DNA from: Serendipita indica DSM 11827
Taxonomy: Eukaryota; Basidiomycota; Agaricomycetes; Sebacinales; Serendipitaceae
Assembly (NCBI GenBank): GCA_910890315.1
Contig: CAJVGD010000011.1
Location: 372,001 to 436,000 of the forward strand
DNA: 64,000 bases
Direction of reading: 5' to 3'
Positions 47,401 to 60,406 of the stretch are shown here, piece by piece; position 1 is the first letter of the stretch; each line of letters starts with the position of its first letter. The translations under genes and the position numbers were made by a program. A model generated the notes under the pieces. That model was not told where the DNA came from. It made no database searches and worked only from the letters and a program-made list of their open reading frames with translations.

Positions 47401-48953
47401 ATCTCTCCCCAGCCCAGAAATGCTCAAGTATAAGATACTCCTCAAGGTATGTCGTCGGTTGTTTTCTGAAATAAACTAACGCTATATAGACCAAGAACCC
47501 CTTGCTTTCTCGAGCCTCTTCGAACATGGTGGATATCAAGTCCGATGTTACGGGGGCCATCGAGACAGATGGAGGCACAGAAACGGCTATCACCTCGGAT
47601 CCCGAAAGTTATCCACGAGAACGTGGTGGGTCCTTTTCGATCAGAAAGGGGCGGAGACGTAGCAGTATTTCCTTCAAGCCTGTGCCAACCTCAATGCCTC
47701 CCGAAGGTAACGACTATGTCATGGTGGGGAGTCCGAAGAACACCATGCTGGCCCTCCCAGGGTCGCCGCCAGCGGATCCACCTCCTAAAGTCAAGGGGTT
47801 TTCAATGGCCTTGGCAAGTCTCCTAATTTATACAGTCGGTGTCAAGTGTAGAGGGATCAACAAGAAGGAGACGTACGCCGTCGAGCACATGTTTTCCCTA
47901 TCAGAGAAGAAGGTTGACAAAATGCTCAAGCAAGGTAGTCTGTACTACTCGGGCGTTACGGAGGAAGATGGAGAGCATCCTGCGCACGATGCATGGGGGG
48001 GGAATGCTCGATCTTATCAAGCACTCTCAGACCCACCTGGTTCGCATCTATCCCAAAGGAACCAGACTGAGCTCCACAAACTATTTGCCGCATCGTTATT
48101 GGGCTGCGGGTGCGCAATTGGTCGCGCTGAATTGGCAGACTTCTGGTAAATATTCTCCTAGTACGCGCTCTCAGTCTGATTTTCTAAGACCTTGGATCCA
48201 TGATCAATCACACGATGTTCCAGCGGAACGGCAAGTCTGGCTATGTCCTCAAGCCCGCTTGTCTACGATGGAAGGATAAGAAGACTAAAGATTTGATCAC
48301 GGCACGAAAATCTTACAATCTTCGTATCAAAGTGATATCGGGACAGCAAATACCTCGGCCTAGGGACAAGGATGGACGAGAGATTGTGGACCGTTCCACG
48401 ATGGATCCCTATGTCCAAATTGCCGTTTACGTTCCAGATTGGCCCGGAGGGTCTGAGAAACAATTCTCTGTCACGTCATCCGGTGATGTCCAGCAAGTGG
48501 CAGCGTCTTCTAGCCCTCCGAGGACGACCAATCCGATGCGCCGACTGTCGACAGATGCAACGATTATGCCCAAGAGCAGCTATGTCCTCCAACCTGGCTC
48601 AACACCAGCGGAAGTCGTGCGCAAGCAAACCAGCATTGTCAAAAACAATGGCTTCAATCCCATCTGGGATGAACAGTTAGACATGAAGTTTGAAGTCGCT
48701 GGAGATATGCTCGACCTCGTCTTTATTCGATTCTTGGTGCGAGATGAAGACGACGACGAAGATGATCAGCCACTCGCCATGCATTGCGCGTCGTTAGGCA
48801 GTTTGAAGCAGGGTAAGAGACTTTCCTATTCACCTTGCCCCTCCTAACAGATTCACAGGCTATCGACACCTTCCGTTACACGACCAGCAGATGTCCCAAT
48901 ACCTGTTCGCCACACTCTTCGTGCACATCGACCTCCAAGAACTTAGTCCATGA
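44436..48953 (+). CDS. PLC1: Phosphoinositide-specific phospholipase C (delta type)
   Basis: Cleaves PIP2 to IP3 and diacylglycerol for calcium signalling. Order: long Ser-rich N terminus (to about residue 420), PH domain (PDKWINGSIMLKVADREAKR), EF hands (DMSGDRRLDFKEVERMAHKL, DEVDVSGNGSLDFEEF), X domain with ISSSHNTYLVGHQL and VITHGGTLTSK (the two catalytic His), Y domain with HLVRIYPKGTRLSSTNYLPH and AAGAQLVALNWQT, then C2 (YNLRIKVISGQQIPRPRDKD). Exons join cleanly at 45897/45933 and later. The frame breaks only at an 8-base G run (47995-48002): one G fewer would join HDAWGG to MLDLIKHSQTHLVRIYP. All catalytic motifs are intact. Confidence 0.93.
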
Positions 48954-49159
48954 CCAGCCGTGTCATCTAATCGGACCACGGATCCATTTGTAACTTATCG
49001 CATCTTTATATGAATCTGATACCTCCACTGGTTCAGTCTACGAGTCGACTCGATTGTACGACAAGAGAGGTTTGTATTCTCAGAAGTGGTTCACCCATAC
49101 GTTGAGAGAATAAGTAGCAATATGAAACAATCGCGAAAACGTGAGAGTCTGTTCAATGA

Positions 49160-50978
49160 CTAGTTGAGCAAGTCGCTCCACCCCGCCTCCTCTGTGACCT
49201 TGAGCAGAGCCCAAAGCATATCACGACCCGCTAATACTCGTGCCTTCATTGCCCTCTTTGCAGTGGCTTTGATGCTCTTCGGGTCCTCCTTTAGCTTCTT
49301 GCTACTAAAGTCGACTTTGACCGTAGTGAGAGAGGGGTATGGAATGGTAGCCGTTGCCTTCTTGGGTGCGAGACCGGCGAAAAAGACCTTTCCGACAAGA
49401 CAACCAGTCAACTCCAACGTCTCAAGTGTCGGAATGGCTTCAAGTGTGTCCAGAAGGATCTTTTCATGCACGAGCATGTCACGAAGGCGTATCACGACAG
49501 GTTTCATGAGTTTGGTCGTCAATTGATTCTTCTCGAGCAGTTTGAAATGGCTGTTGTTGGTCGTGACGCTTGCCATGCAGCGTAAATCTAGCGTTTGGAT
49601 TGATCTAAGTTGGTAATTTTCTATGTCATTCCCCCAGTGGTACTTCTGTGTGTCCATTCTGAACACCTTGACAGTCGGGAACTGATTACTTCCGGGTGGA
49701 CCATCCGCAAATTCTCCTTTAGTAATAATCAACGTTTGAAGATTTGGGACGACGATGGGCCAAGATTTGCAATGCTCAATCTCCAAATACGTCAGACGAG
49801 GAAGCGCGAGTACTGAGCTGTTGGACCAGCAAGTCCCAGGACCCCTGATCTCTAAGTGTGTAAGGAGCGAGTAGCTTTGAATTCGAGCACCGAGAGCTTT
49901 CCAGTCCATATCATTCATGAACTTGGGGCCAGATAGTGAGAGTTCTTTCAGTTTGCTTGATCTTGCCGGAGGCATGTCGCTCATCGACCAATACGTATTG
50001 TGGATACGTACAGATCGCAGCTCGGACGTATCGAACATCTTCTTCGTTCCCACTATGGAACCATGCTCGGCCACCAAGTTTTGCAACTTGGGCATCTCCC
50101 ATGCTACCGATCCCAAGTAAGACGAGACAAAGCCTATCTTTCCTTCGAACCGCAGTGTGCTGATTCGCTGCATGAAGCCTTCTTCGCGAAGTATCGCCAA
50201 GAGAATTTCAATCTGGTTTGCTATCGTTCGCGCCCTCTGCTGAGTTTTCGGAGCATTCTCCAAAAGGATAGTTACCTCGAGAGGTCCTACTCCTGCTCGC
50301 TTGAGAGCACGTTTGAGCTGTTCACCTGTGCAGCAAAGCTCACTACCGCGAAGGGTCCGTGAAACGCATGCAGATTGCCACCCATTCCCGACAAGGGTAA
50401 TCTTCCTCCAGAGCGAAGGCGTAGTGAGGGCAGCTGCACGCCATGCACGATTGACAGAGGCAAGAATCCAGGGAGATGCATCGAGGTCTGATTCAATATA
50501 TGCAGTGAAAACAGCAGAGAGCATTTCGTTGGGCATGATTCGAAGCTTTGACAGCAGCTCTTGGTTTCTGGTAATATCGTGCTCGAGAGCTCTGCGCTTC
50601 TCCCTTATCGCCTCGAATTCACTTTCTGCTAGCTTGCGGCGTTCTTCGAGTTCTGCCAAACGTTTCTGTCTCGTTGCGATTGCCTCGCGAGCGTTCTTGA
50701 TATCTTGTTGGTTAGGCATCTGTGCAAGGTATTGCTCGTCGGTTTGCGGAATTGGCTTTTGATCCTCCTGTAAGTATCCCTTTTAGTATCTTGGTTCGAA
50801 AGCGACAGAGACAGAGAGGGACAGAAGGGCGCGAGATTATGCTACGCACTGTGCTGCTCACAGACCCCATGTTATCAGAATCTGTCATTTCCTCGTCTTC
50901 CTCTTGTCTTCGTTCAAGCTCTTCCTCCCGCATGAATGCTTCTTCGAGGCGTTGTGCCCGCTTGTTCTTTCGAGCCAT
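49160..50978 (-). CDS. F-box protein with N-terminal coiled coil
   Basis: Two exons: 50850-50978 and 49160-50767. The small first exon encodes MARKNKRAQRLEEAFMREEE and an acidic stretch, then splices in frame to EDQKPIPQTDEQYLAQMPNQ; starting at the Met at 50719 would drop this part. A coiled coil follows (RQKRLAELEERRKLAESEFE), then an F-box-like motif: LRIMPNEMLSAVFTAYIESD, WILASVNRAWRAAALTTPSL. The rest is leucine-rich repeat-like. This is the layout of the large Agaricomycete F-box family, putative SCF substrate adaptors; the substrate is unknown. The start lies 275 bp from the divergent acyl-CoA dehydrogenase gene. Confidence 0.85.
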
Positions 50979-51253
50979 CTTGCTCGACAATACGCACCCG
51001 GATGGATGCAGATGCTCACAGGCGGAGGGACCTGCGACTGCTACGCGTCAACGCTTTGGCCGCGAATGAGGTCGGCTCCAGGTTTGTGTTTGCCACAATG
51101 TCAACTGCAATAGATGCGTTGGGATAAAACAAGTGCTGAATTGAATGGAAATCTTTACGCGTACGACAATTTACGATCTCCGCAGATGTGATTGGGCCGG
51201 GTATTGGGCACCGCGCTGCCGGTAGCTCGAGCCCTCAGCTTTTGTTCCCAACC
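50979..51253. promoter_or_regulatory. Divergent promoter, F-box / cyt b5-ACAD
   Basis: 275 bp between divergent start codons; shared control is possible but no motif was recognised. Confidence 0.4.
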
Positions 51254-53697
51254 ATGTCCGCCCAGCAATCTTCAGAGAGAAACCAAGTCTTTACGCGTGA
51301 AGAAGTCGCTGTGAGCTTCACATCATCAGAATATGCGAAGAATCTGACCAGGTAACGCGCAGCACAACAAGAAGGGGGATTTGGTGCGCTTCCTAAGGAT
51401 TTTCAAGGATACAAGGAATTCTAATGCGATGAAATAGTGGATCATTATCGACTCGAATGTCTATGACCTTGTATGTGAGCCGCAGGCAAAGTTTTTTTCG
51501 ACCTAGCCGTGTTCTGAACGCATCCCGCAGTCTAGGTTTGCCAATCTTCATCCTGGAGGTATTGGGGTTCTCCTTGACGACGAAGTTCGCATCCCTCCCC
51601 TCCCCAGGGTAGTATCTAATGCTTATGCTCCCCAAAGGTTGCTGGGCAAGACGCGACGAAGATATTCTTCAGTCTTCATCGCCACGAGGTTCTCCTCAAG
51701 CCAGCATATGCGCGACTCCGGATTGGATCAATCAAAGATGAATCACCGACCATCATAGCCGCTAGCCCTGGCGAACTTAGTGCTGTCCCGTATGCAGAAC
51801 CAACCTGGCTTTCCAAAGGCTATTATTCTCCGTACTTCAAAGATGCGAGTCTATTTTGCATCTCAAAGGCACTTTCTGACTCATTGATAGAGCCATAAAG
51901 AACTCCAGAAGGCTATGCGCAAATTTGTTGACGAGATCGTCTACCCTGATGCTCAGGCGTGTGAGGAGAATGGAAAACGCATCTCTCAGAGTGTCGTAGA
52001 TGCCATGACGCAAGTCTATCTGATCCATACTGTGAATTGAACTGACGAGGGGATAGGGCCAAGAATATCCACGCTATGCGTCTTGGTGTGCCAACTTGCC
52101 AACGCAATGCAGCATCTGATCCGATTTAGGTCCTGGAAAGCATCTGAAAGGGCTGACGCTGATGGATGGTATTGTGAAACCCGAGGAGTTCGATTACTTC
52201 CGTGCGTCCGGCGTCACTGGAGGTTCTATCAACTAAACTGGTGATAGACGAGATGATTATTACACAGGAGCTCGTGCGAGTAGGTGCTCGCGGCTATGGT
52301 GACGGTACGATACCTCGACCAGCGTCATACTGTACCTTCCTGAAGCTACGAATGCAGGAATGCTCGGTGGTATGGTTATCGGACTGCCTCCAGTACGTCT
52401 AGCGGGCCTTTGGGATATCTGCCTTACTTTCGATAGGTCATGAACTTTGGAAACGAACAAGTTCGTAGCAAGGTTATGCCGGAAGTTCTCGGTGGCAAGA
52501 AGTTTATCTGCCTTGCCATTTCGGAAGGTAATAGGATCACACACAGATAGTATGGATAGTACTCAAATCTTGCAGCGTTTGCCGGTAGCGACGTTTCAGG
52601 GATGAAGACGACTGCAGTGAAGACGCCAGATGGGAGTGAGTCGCATACATCGCTCATGGTTGTCACTCAATACTTCCAGAACATTGGATCGTCAACGGGA
52701 CGAAGAAATGGATCACAAACGGCACATTTGCGGATTACTTTACAGTCGGTTGCCGCACCGACGGTGGATTTACGGTTATTCTCGTCGAACGTGGGCCAGG
52801 AGTTGAGACAAGTGCGATCAAGACGTGAGTAGTACCATTTTTTTGGCTGATTCGTTGCGTGATTCTGGGTTCTAGGTCGTACTCGCCCACAGCCGGAACG
52901 GCCTATATAACGTTTGACAACGTCAAAGTAAGTGATCAACGGCATTTGAAGAAGCCGGTGACATATGCCATTTCTAGGTTCCAGTTGAAAACACACTCGG
53001 GCCTGAGGATGCCGGCTTGCTTGTAGTGCGTATGTTTATCGGTTCATACATCTACATTCACCTTGGATAGATTCTCTCAAACTTCAATCACGAGCGGTGG
53101 GTCATGATTTGCGCCTCTGCCAGGGCCCAGCGACTCGTGGTAGAAGAATGCCTCAAGTGAGTGGCTCTCTGTCATCGATCATGTGCTCACCCCATTTAGG
53201 TGGGTTAATCAACGAGAGGTCTTTGGACGCCCTCTTGTATCTCAAGCGGTGATCAGACACAAGTAAAGATTGCCGTCGTTTACTAGCGCCTCTAATCATG
53301 ACTACAGGTTGGCAGAAATGATTGCGCGTTGCGAGGCCATTCAATCTTGGCTCGAAAATATCACCTATCAAATGACGAAGATGAGTTACAAAACAATGTC
53401 AGACAAACTTGCAGGGTATGTTCAAAATTAGATATACGGCCAAGTGATACTCACATTAGTCCTAGTCAAATTGCGTTCGCAAAGGCGTACTCCACCGAAG
53501 GCGCCCAGAAAACGGCTGCCGACGCTGTGCAAATCTTTGGAGGAAGAGGAATCACAAAGACTGGAATGGGTCGCTTCATCGAACATTATCACCGTACAGT
53601 CACCTTTGACGCCATTCTTGGTGGGGCGGAAGACGTGTTAGGCGACCTGGGCGTGCGCCAGGCCGTCAAGAAGATGCCACCAAACGTTCGGTTATGA
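51254..53697 (+). CDS. Cytochrome b5-fused acyl-CoA dehydrogenase
   Basis: Fungal enzymes of this shape have an N-terminal cytochrome b5 heme domain and a C-terminal FAD acyl-CoA dehydrogenase, likely acting on fatty or branched acyl-CoAs in peroxisome or mitochondrion. Cyt b5: MSAQQSSERNQVFTREEVA, WIIIDSNVYDL, FANLHPGGIGVLL (HPGG heme His), KIFFSLHRHEV. ACAD: SHKELQKAMRKFVDEIVYPD, LGGKKFICLAISEAFAGSDV, WIVNGTKKWITNG, ENTLGPEDAGLL, DAVQIFGGRGITKTGMGRFI. More than ten short introns, two with GC donors (51845 and 52010). Ends NVRL. It converges with the next gene with a 66 bp gap. Confidence 0.9.
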
Positions 53698-53763
53698 AAA
53701 GAGGCTGCTTGACGAAGCGGATATATTTTAATTCTCGTACGCGACTATATGCTGTATGTCGTT

Positions 53764-54691
53764 CTAGATTGGAGTGACCGAATCCTCCTGCTTAGATGGC
53801 TTGCTAGGGGCGACGAGGAGTGAGAATTCGCAAGTATATGATGCGTCAGAGAGACCCTTGCAAGCTTCCTTCACTGCGTCGATGGATCCCATGTCTATCC
53901 ATATTTGACCTCTCGGGCCATATCCTGAAGTGGTGCTTAGTATTGGACGACGAGAGAAACGAGAGCACTCACGAATCTGCAGAGTGTGGTCGGCAGGGAT
54001 GTACGGTCCTAGTTTCTCCTTGAGAGCTTGCTCAGTGCCTTGATAGTGAGAAACAAATAATTTGGTGTTCGTCGGTTCCATTGCGGACGATTCTACATAA
54101 TTTGCGCGAACTGGTCCAAGAAACTTCACCTGAGGGTCGTATTCGAGGGGTTGAGGGACCAGGAAGGGAAATTCATCCGCAGAATTGACCGCTTCGACCG
54201 CTGCTTGGGCCTCCTCGACTGAACCGAAACGTACGGCACATGTATGATCATCATATGTGCCTAACTCAGCATTAATTCAATTCCTTTTTCACGCGGATCA
54301 TGCAGCGCGAACACGTACGATAGGTGATAGTTTGGATGGCGGGGAAGGTGCTTAGAATCGAAGCGGTGGCGACAAATGGAGGTAGATTCTTGAAAAAGAC
54401 ATCTTTTGAAGGATTTCTTTTCACCGGAAACTTCTCATTCCACCGAGCTTGCTTTTCTGCATAGGACAATGTGCATGACGGACCACTCGTTTCCCTGAAT
54501 AACGAGATCCATGGGCTCACCGAACGTTGCTCAGGGTGACGTCGCGGACCACGCGAGTCGCGCCAGTTACGCGCTGTCTGCTTCGACGCGTCCGACGAAA
54601 CTGTACGCAGAAGTGGGGTAAATTTTGTTGGAAGGCGTTGGACACGCAGCGAAGGGATGGCTTGGAGTAGGAGGCGACTACGACTTTGCAT
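53764..54691 (-). CDS. Mitochondrial RRM-like protein
   Basis: Start at 54691 gives MQSRSRLLLQAIPSLRVQRL, an Arg/Ser-rich amphipathic N terminus of mitochondrial presequence type. Then NPSKDVFFKNLPPFVATASI and CAVRFGSVEEAQAAVEAVNS, which together look like one RNA-recognition motif (RNP2-like VFFKNLPP, RNP1-like CAVRFGS). A second, weaker one: NTKLFVSHYQGTEQALKEKL and GQIWIDMGSIDAVKEACKGL. Three exons. Probably a mitochondrial RNA-binding protein; the target is unknown. Confidence in the fold is moderate. Confidence 0.7.
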
Positions 54692-54870
54692 CTTAAGAGG
54701 CTTGGCAAACTGTTGGGGAAAAAAGTGGATGTCGGAGGGAGGTTCAGGTTTCGCGCCTCATGTTTTTATGAATTGTGTGACCGTAAACCCATTTATAAAG
54801 TTTCTATCGTCTAGTAGTCTATCACTACCTTTGGAAAACGTATCTAATCATCCACAAACAGTTCAAGTCT

Positions 54871-57860
54871 TCAAGCCTCGGTAGTCTTGGCCGGTGCTAC
54901 ATATTTGCCAGATCCTGGCTTGAAGAAATCCTGCACAGGTTCGTCAGTGTGTCTCAATTGAGAGTTGGACAAATATCTAACCTTGATGATTCCACGGCCA
55001 ATCATCGTAAGTGCCACCCTGCTCTCCCACAACGGATAGAGCACGACGATAAAGGCAGCGATGAAAGCCCAGAGAATTGCAACAACAACCCAGGTGGTGA
55101 GTGAACCGACGTCATAGATTGTCGAGGCGAAGAAGAGGGGAAGGGGGATAAGGATGATGAGAATAACAGTCTATCACATCGCATAAGCATCTTTCCACGG
55201 GAAAGCCGTGTGGAGTACGTACGAGAGCCACGGAAGACCATGCAGCAAACTTGAACGCCTTGTTGAGTTCGACAGGGTCGAGGTCCTTCTCGTCAGTAAC
55301 ACCAGCACGAGTCTCGTGTCCGACAGGTTGGATAGTCTCGGTCGGCTCCTTCTCGTTCTTCGAGTCGATAGAGGGTGCCTTTGCAGCGTCGGAGGCCTCG
55401 ACGACACCCTTGAGGTGAGCAGGCGAGTTGATGGCGCGAGTGACATCAAAGTCGAAGTCATCTGGCGACTAAAGTAGTGTAAGCGTCTATCGACGTGGCA
55501 TATATGAAACGCACAATATACGACCATATTACGGCGACGAGACCACCAACACCAATGGCTGCAAGATTGCCCGCCAACATTTCCTGCAGATATCATCAGC
55601 ATTAGGTTCATATAAAGGCAGACTTCGTACGTAGTCACCACCCGAGGTCTGAAACGCTATCAGCGCGAGCTCAATCCAAGGCTTATCAACTTACCACGAC
55701 GTTGATCTCCGAGTTGAGCTTGGCAGTGGTCACCATCCAGGCAATGATACCAAACACCAGTCCAGCAACAGCTCCGACCATGCAGCCAATCTTGGAGGCT
55801 TTCTTCCAGGTAATGCAGAGAGCTGAGAAGAGCTAAGACTCAACCATTAGATTTGCGAGCCACATACCGATAGGAACGACAGCAGATCCGAGCAGCACTC
55901 CCATGAAAGTCTACAAGATATCAATGCCCGCATTATGAAGGGTGTAGTGAGACGTACGTAAAGCCAACCCATGGACACTCCAATGTAGAAGAAGATGGTG
56001 CCAAAGACACCCATAGCGATGGCGAATGCTGCGACCATGTAGTGGGAGACGCGCAGGACTTGTTCTTCTGTGGCATGAGGGTTGATGTAGCGCTGAAGTA
56101 TGGTTAGATCGTGGGGTCTACAGTATATATAATAATGCTCACCTTGTAGACATCGTAGGTCAAGATACTGGAGACGGCGATAAGCTCGGCACTGGTAGCG
56201 CTAGTGACGGCCAAGAAGAGCAGGATGAGCATGGCAGCGGCACCCGACTTTCCGAGGAGAGCAGCGGCAGCGGTCGGTGCTAGTGTGTGTGTGTGAGAAT
56301 ATGTCTTCAACCGAGGAATGGGACGCACCAGGAAGACCAGCAGAGACTTGAGCAGGGGTGAGAACCGCCATGTCTGGGTCGCCTTGGAGAGCAACAGCAG
56401 CGAGACCCATCGTTGTAGCAAAGCCGAATGGAATGGAGAACCATGCGATACCACCGAGGAGATATGCCTTGACGCACGATGCAGGTTGAGAAGCAATAGC
56501 ACGTTGCTATACTCAAAATCAGCTGCTTGATTATTATCAAAAGGAGAGAATAACCCACCCAGTAAGCTTGGTCGTTGAACACAGTGGCGAAATTGCCGAT
56601 GATCTGAGCGAGAGTCAACACGAGGGCGTGTGATGGCAATGCTGGCTCACGTTAATGACACCAAAGATGAGACCGTTTTTCGAGCGCATCGTGAGATAGC
56701 TTCCGTGAGCATTTCCAGAGACGGGGTGCACCTCTGCAGCGTTGACGAGGAGCTCATGCATCTTGCTGACGCTTCCAATCTTGTCAGACGTCGCGTAGAC
56801 GGTGAGCATGAAGGTGAGAATGATGGCGAAAAGGACTGCGGTATGCGAGCTACAACAAGTCAGATCCAGAGATGTCACGCATTGAAGCGAACTCACTAGT
56901 CGCAGAGCAGAGTCGCTCGCATTCCTCCGGCAACGACGTAGATTGCGACACCGAGGGGGATGAGGAAGCATGCCTATGGTTTATGAGCGACGTGGGTGCA
57001 TGAAATGCGATGAAACGTACCGCGACTGTGTTCATGCCAGTCAGCGCAGTCACAGTTGCTGAACCTCCCAAGCACAACATGGAAGAGACTGCATGAACGT
57101 ATTAGAGATGTGTCATGGTAAGAGTATAGACATACCAATGATATTCGTGGCTAAACCAAAGAACAGGAAGATCAGGTGCGCCATCTTGCCCCAACTAGAG
57201 ACAGTCAGTGATATGTCAAAGTAAATGCTCCCGTGTACTGACCGTTCGCCGATAATCTCGAGGAAAGTGTGAGCATTGGGGGCGTTGAGCTTCAGCTTTG
57301 CGGCGAGTTGGGCAAACAGAAGAACTTGGATAGTGGCGCCAGAACCGTACCACCAGGGACTATCACGCAGGGGTAAGTAGGTGCCGATAAGGAAGTGAGA
57401 TGACTTTACCCCGAGATGCCGTACTTGTATGCGACGGCAGATGACTGCAATAGAGTAGCAGCCCAGCTAAAGCATGGTAGGTCAACACCCACATAATTCA
57501 AATGAATGTGGGAGGAGGAGAACGCGAGGATGGGGAAGGAATTTGATATGGAGATAAGCAACTCACGTCCACGCGCTCACGATACCCGAAGCAATCAGAC
57601 CTGGTTTCACGCTCCTAGAAGCAGAGGTGAACTCTGAAAACGGTCAGGTGCGGAGAAAGCCGATATGGAGGACCAACCTTCAGAGTTTCGAGGGCTGAAG
57701 GCTGTATATCGGGCTTGAATCCAGGTCAAACCCAGCATAAATACTGAGAAGAACAACCCGATTCCGCATACGACACCATAGCCGGCACCTGTTGGTAGAG
57801 TGGGTCAGAGGCAGGGAATGAGTAGACGCTCGACGGACCTTGGGGGAGGATGGTAGACAT
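54871..57860 (-). CDS. DUR3: DUR3-type urea/sodium-solute symporter
   Basis: Plasma-membrane proton- or sodium-coupled urea and polyamine transporter. Start at 57860 ([20 protein letters not shown]) ahead of the first helix; other hallmarks: [99 protein letters not shown]. About 15 hydrophobic helices, with an acidic cytosolic loop ([18 protein letters not shown]) near the C terminus. Many short introns. In yeast DUR3 is induced by nitrogen limitation; no GATA clusters were checked here. Confidence 0.93.
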
Positions 57861-58822
57861 CTCGGAGCTGATGCGTGCTTCTTCGTCTTCGGGGAGGAGA
57901 GAGAGGCAGCAGAGCGTCTAGTCAAGAGTCTGAACATGGAGGTATTTATCTCCCCCCCCTTCCGTAAGATTAGCAGAATGGTTCAGGGACTAGGAACGAT
58001 AGGCACCAGCCAACCGGGTGAATACAATATGCTTGATCGGCTGTTGTGCATGGCTTATCGTCGAGTCGCTGGTTGGCCGGGCAAGAGTCCAAACAGAGAT
58101 AGTCGCTCGTGTGGGTGACAAAATAACGGTAATCCATACATGGTAGATCAATAATCATGCTTCCGCTCGGCCGAGCCGACCTTTGGGGGGTCCTTCGACA
58201 GGAGGATGCCTGGAGAAGCGAGGTCGTTATCAGCGGCTTCGACGCACAGTCCACGGCGACAAAGGCCCCAGGAACCGCTTGTATCTGTCTTTGCGAGGTG
58301 TGAACCGACTAAGCTTAAAGTCCTAGGCGGCCCAGTATCACTGGAGGATGGATGGGGAACTTCGCAAGGCAAACGTCCTGGTGATCATTGGCGGCGTTCA
58401 AGCGACCAAAATCACGTTCATAATACTAAAACTCTTGGCTAGAATGACCATGATGGACGCCTGCGAGAGCAGAGGCTTTACGTAACATCGACCGGACTGA
58501 TAAGAGCTGGCTGCTAGTGTCAATTGTTCATATCTCGCGGATAAGTAATCTGTACGTACCGCTTCAGTGTCACCGGGATGCGATCAACGCTTCGCTCGAG
58601 GATTGCCGTTGGCGGAGTCCCCCGGAGCATCAAACTTGCTCTCTTTCTACACTTTTATCATCTTCCATAAGCCAAGATGACGCTGGTTCTGTTGCCTTTG
58701 CACAAGGCTGGAGAGCCAAGGTGGTCACCGAAGTCAACCAATTCTCAACCCAACGCCATCGAGCGTTTTGTCGCGAAATTCCAAAGAAATTCTAGAAACT
58801 TTTCAAACTACTCGAAACGTTA
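57861..58822. other. Intergenic, divergent
   Basis: Close to 1 kb between the DUR3 start and the next gene. No coding exon supported; promoters of both genes. Confidence 0.45.
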
Positions 58823-59824
58823 ATGGAATCAATGTCATCGACTCTCAAAGTATCCCTGCCGCTCAACGTAGAGGAGGATGCGGAGCTTACGGACAGATTC
58901 AAAGGTAATGTACTTCATCTCTTGTCTTGTTAACAAATCGTTTCTTATCGATAAACTACTTGTAGACTCTGCCCTCGCGATTACTGCCCTCTTCAAGCAC
59001 GCACAAAAGTCGAGAAAAGCGGCATTCGCTCAAGGCTACAATTCTTGCGTATCCGACCTTCGAGATTATATCCGATCTAATGGTGTGTGCTTTTTGTCGA
59101 CTCTTGTATGTCTCCCAATGCGTTGCTGATCAATCTTGTCTGCGCCTCTCCAGCCCGTACCTCGGAAGCCGATCGACCTTTGACAGTCGGTGCCATCCTA
59201 GATTTCTTGGAGAATCGCCAAGTGCAACTTTTACGTGACCTAGAGGTTTCTACGGGCGGCGGCTTGAATGGTGCGAACACCTCCACCAGCGAATCCAAAC
59301 CCCCGCTTTCAAGACCTACTAAGAGTCCGTCTCCTTCCACCCCTCATACAACTCACTCCGTCTCTCGTCAACGTTCTCCGACCATCAAGTCGACGTCTCC
59401 ACGCCTCAGCGGTCAAACACCTACACCAAACGTCCCTCCTTGGGTCTCACCCTCGTTATCTCCTACAGCCATAGTCGAACCCGATTGGTCGGATTTGTCC
59501 ATGCCATCAGTGGACAGCTCAAAGACAAACGCCGGGACAGGCTGGCCAGAAGTGTCCGTGCTTTCCATGCTACCGCTCCCGGTTTCACCGACGACTGCGG
59601 CCGTGCTTCCTTCTGCCGGTGGAAAGCGCAAGCGAGATGCACTCGTCGAAGTTGACTCGAAGAACATGGCCAACGTTCACCTGCATGGTCGGCATGGAGG
59701 CAATAGACGTCGCAAAGGCAATCCAAATAGGAACGGCAACCAGAATCGCATCAACGAGGATTGGCAAATGGACGTTATGGACGATGAAGTTTCTGGACGT
59801 GAGCGAAAGCGCGTCAGAGGCTGA
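58823..59824 (+). CDS. HAPSTR1-like (DUF4588) protein
   Basis: Three exons. MESMSSTLKVSLPLNVEEDA, then DSALAITALFKHAQKSRKAA and FAQGYNSCVSDLRDYIRSN, then TVGAILDFLENRQVQLLRDL. The order of an acidic lead, a helix with K-rich end, a GY motif and a C-terminal DFLE helix resembles human C16orf72/HAPSTR1, which binds the E3 ligase HUWE1. The assignment is tentative: matching is by motif order only. The remainder is Ser/Pro-rich, with a basic end containing GKRKRD and HGGNRRRKGNP, likely nuclear localisation. Confidence 0.55.
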
Positions 59825-60406
59825 GCCACCGCCTCCACCAGCTCGAGGGTTGGACCACCGTCTGGACCCAAGATGTCCGCTTTTTGACATTTTTCGGTTC
59901 AGCCACTCACCTTCGCATATTTTCGTTCCCCATCGCTCGATTCATCCATGACTTATTTCCTGCAATCGTGTATACTCGAACCAGCCCCTGTCTACAGGCA
60001 CTCTTACGAGGTCTACCATCATGGAACTCTAGGTTCCTTCTCGGTCTTTACTCTGCCCCGCATTTGCCTCGCACCCCACGACCGTCGAGACCATTCATGT
60101 GCTTTATTGTAATCACCACCAATGTGCATCGATTCTGATTCGCAGCGAACTATAGGAGACCGTCCCACTTTGAGTTGAGCCAGAGACTTGAGCCCGGTCC
60201 AAAGAACCGATAAGCCGAGAGATAGACTTGATTGACTTGATATGACCCATATGGAACCTCGGCGTGACTAATCCTTGTCTTTTGAACGCCGTGTTCTTTA
60301 GGCTACCCATATAAATTACATTCCCTTTGCTGACTCGAGGATGGATTCGGGCCACCCTCTGCCAGAAGAAAGCCATAACCATCCCACCGTCTGAAAACGC
60401 TGTAGG
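59825..60406. other. Intergenic
   Basis: 3' UTR of the preceding gene and MFS promoter. A short upstream frame at 60341 (MDSGHPLPEESHNHPTV, then stop) precedes the MFS start and could be an upstream ORF. Confidence 0.45.

Noticed and set aside
58517-58795. 92-codon frame upstream of the HAPSTR1-like gene
   Set aside because: No conserved feature; probably promoter or leader.
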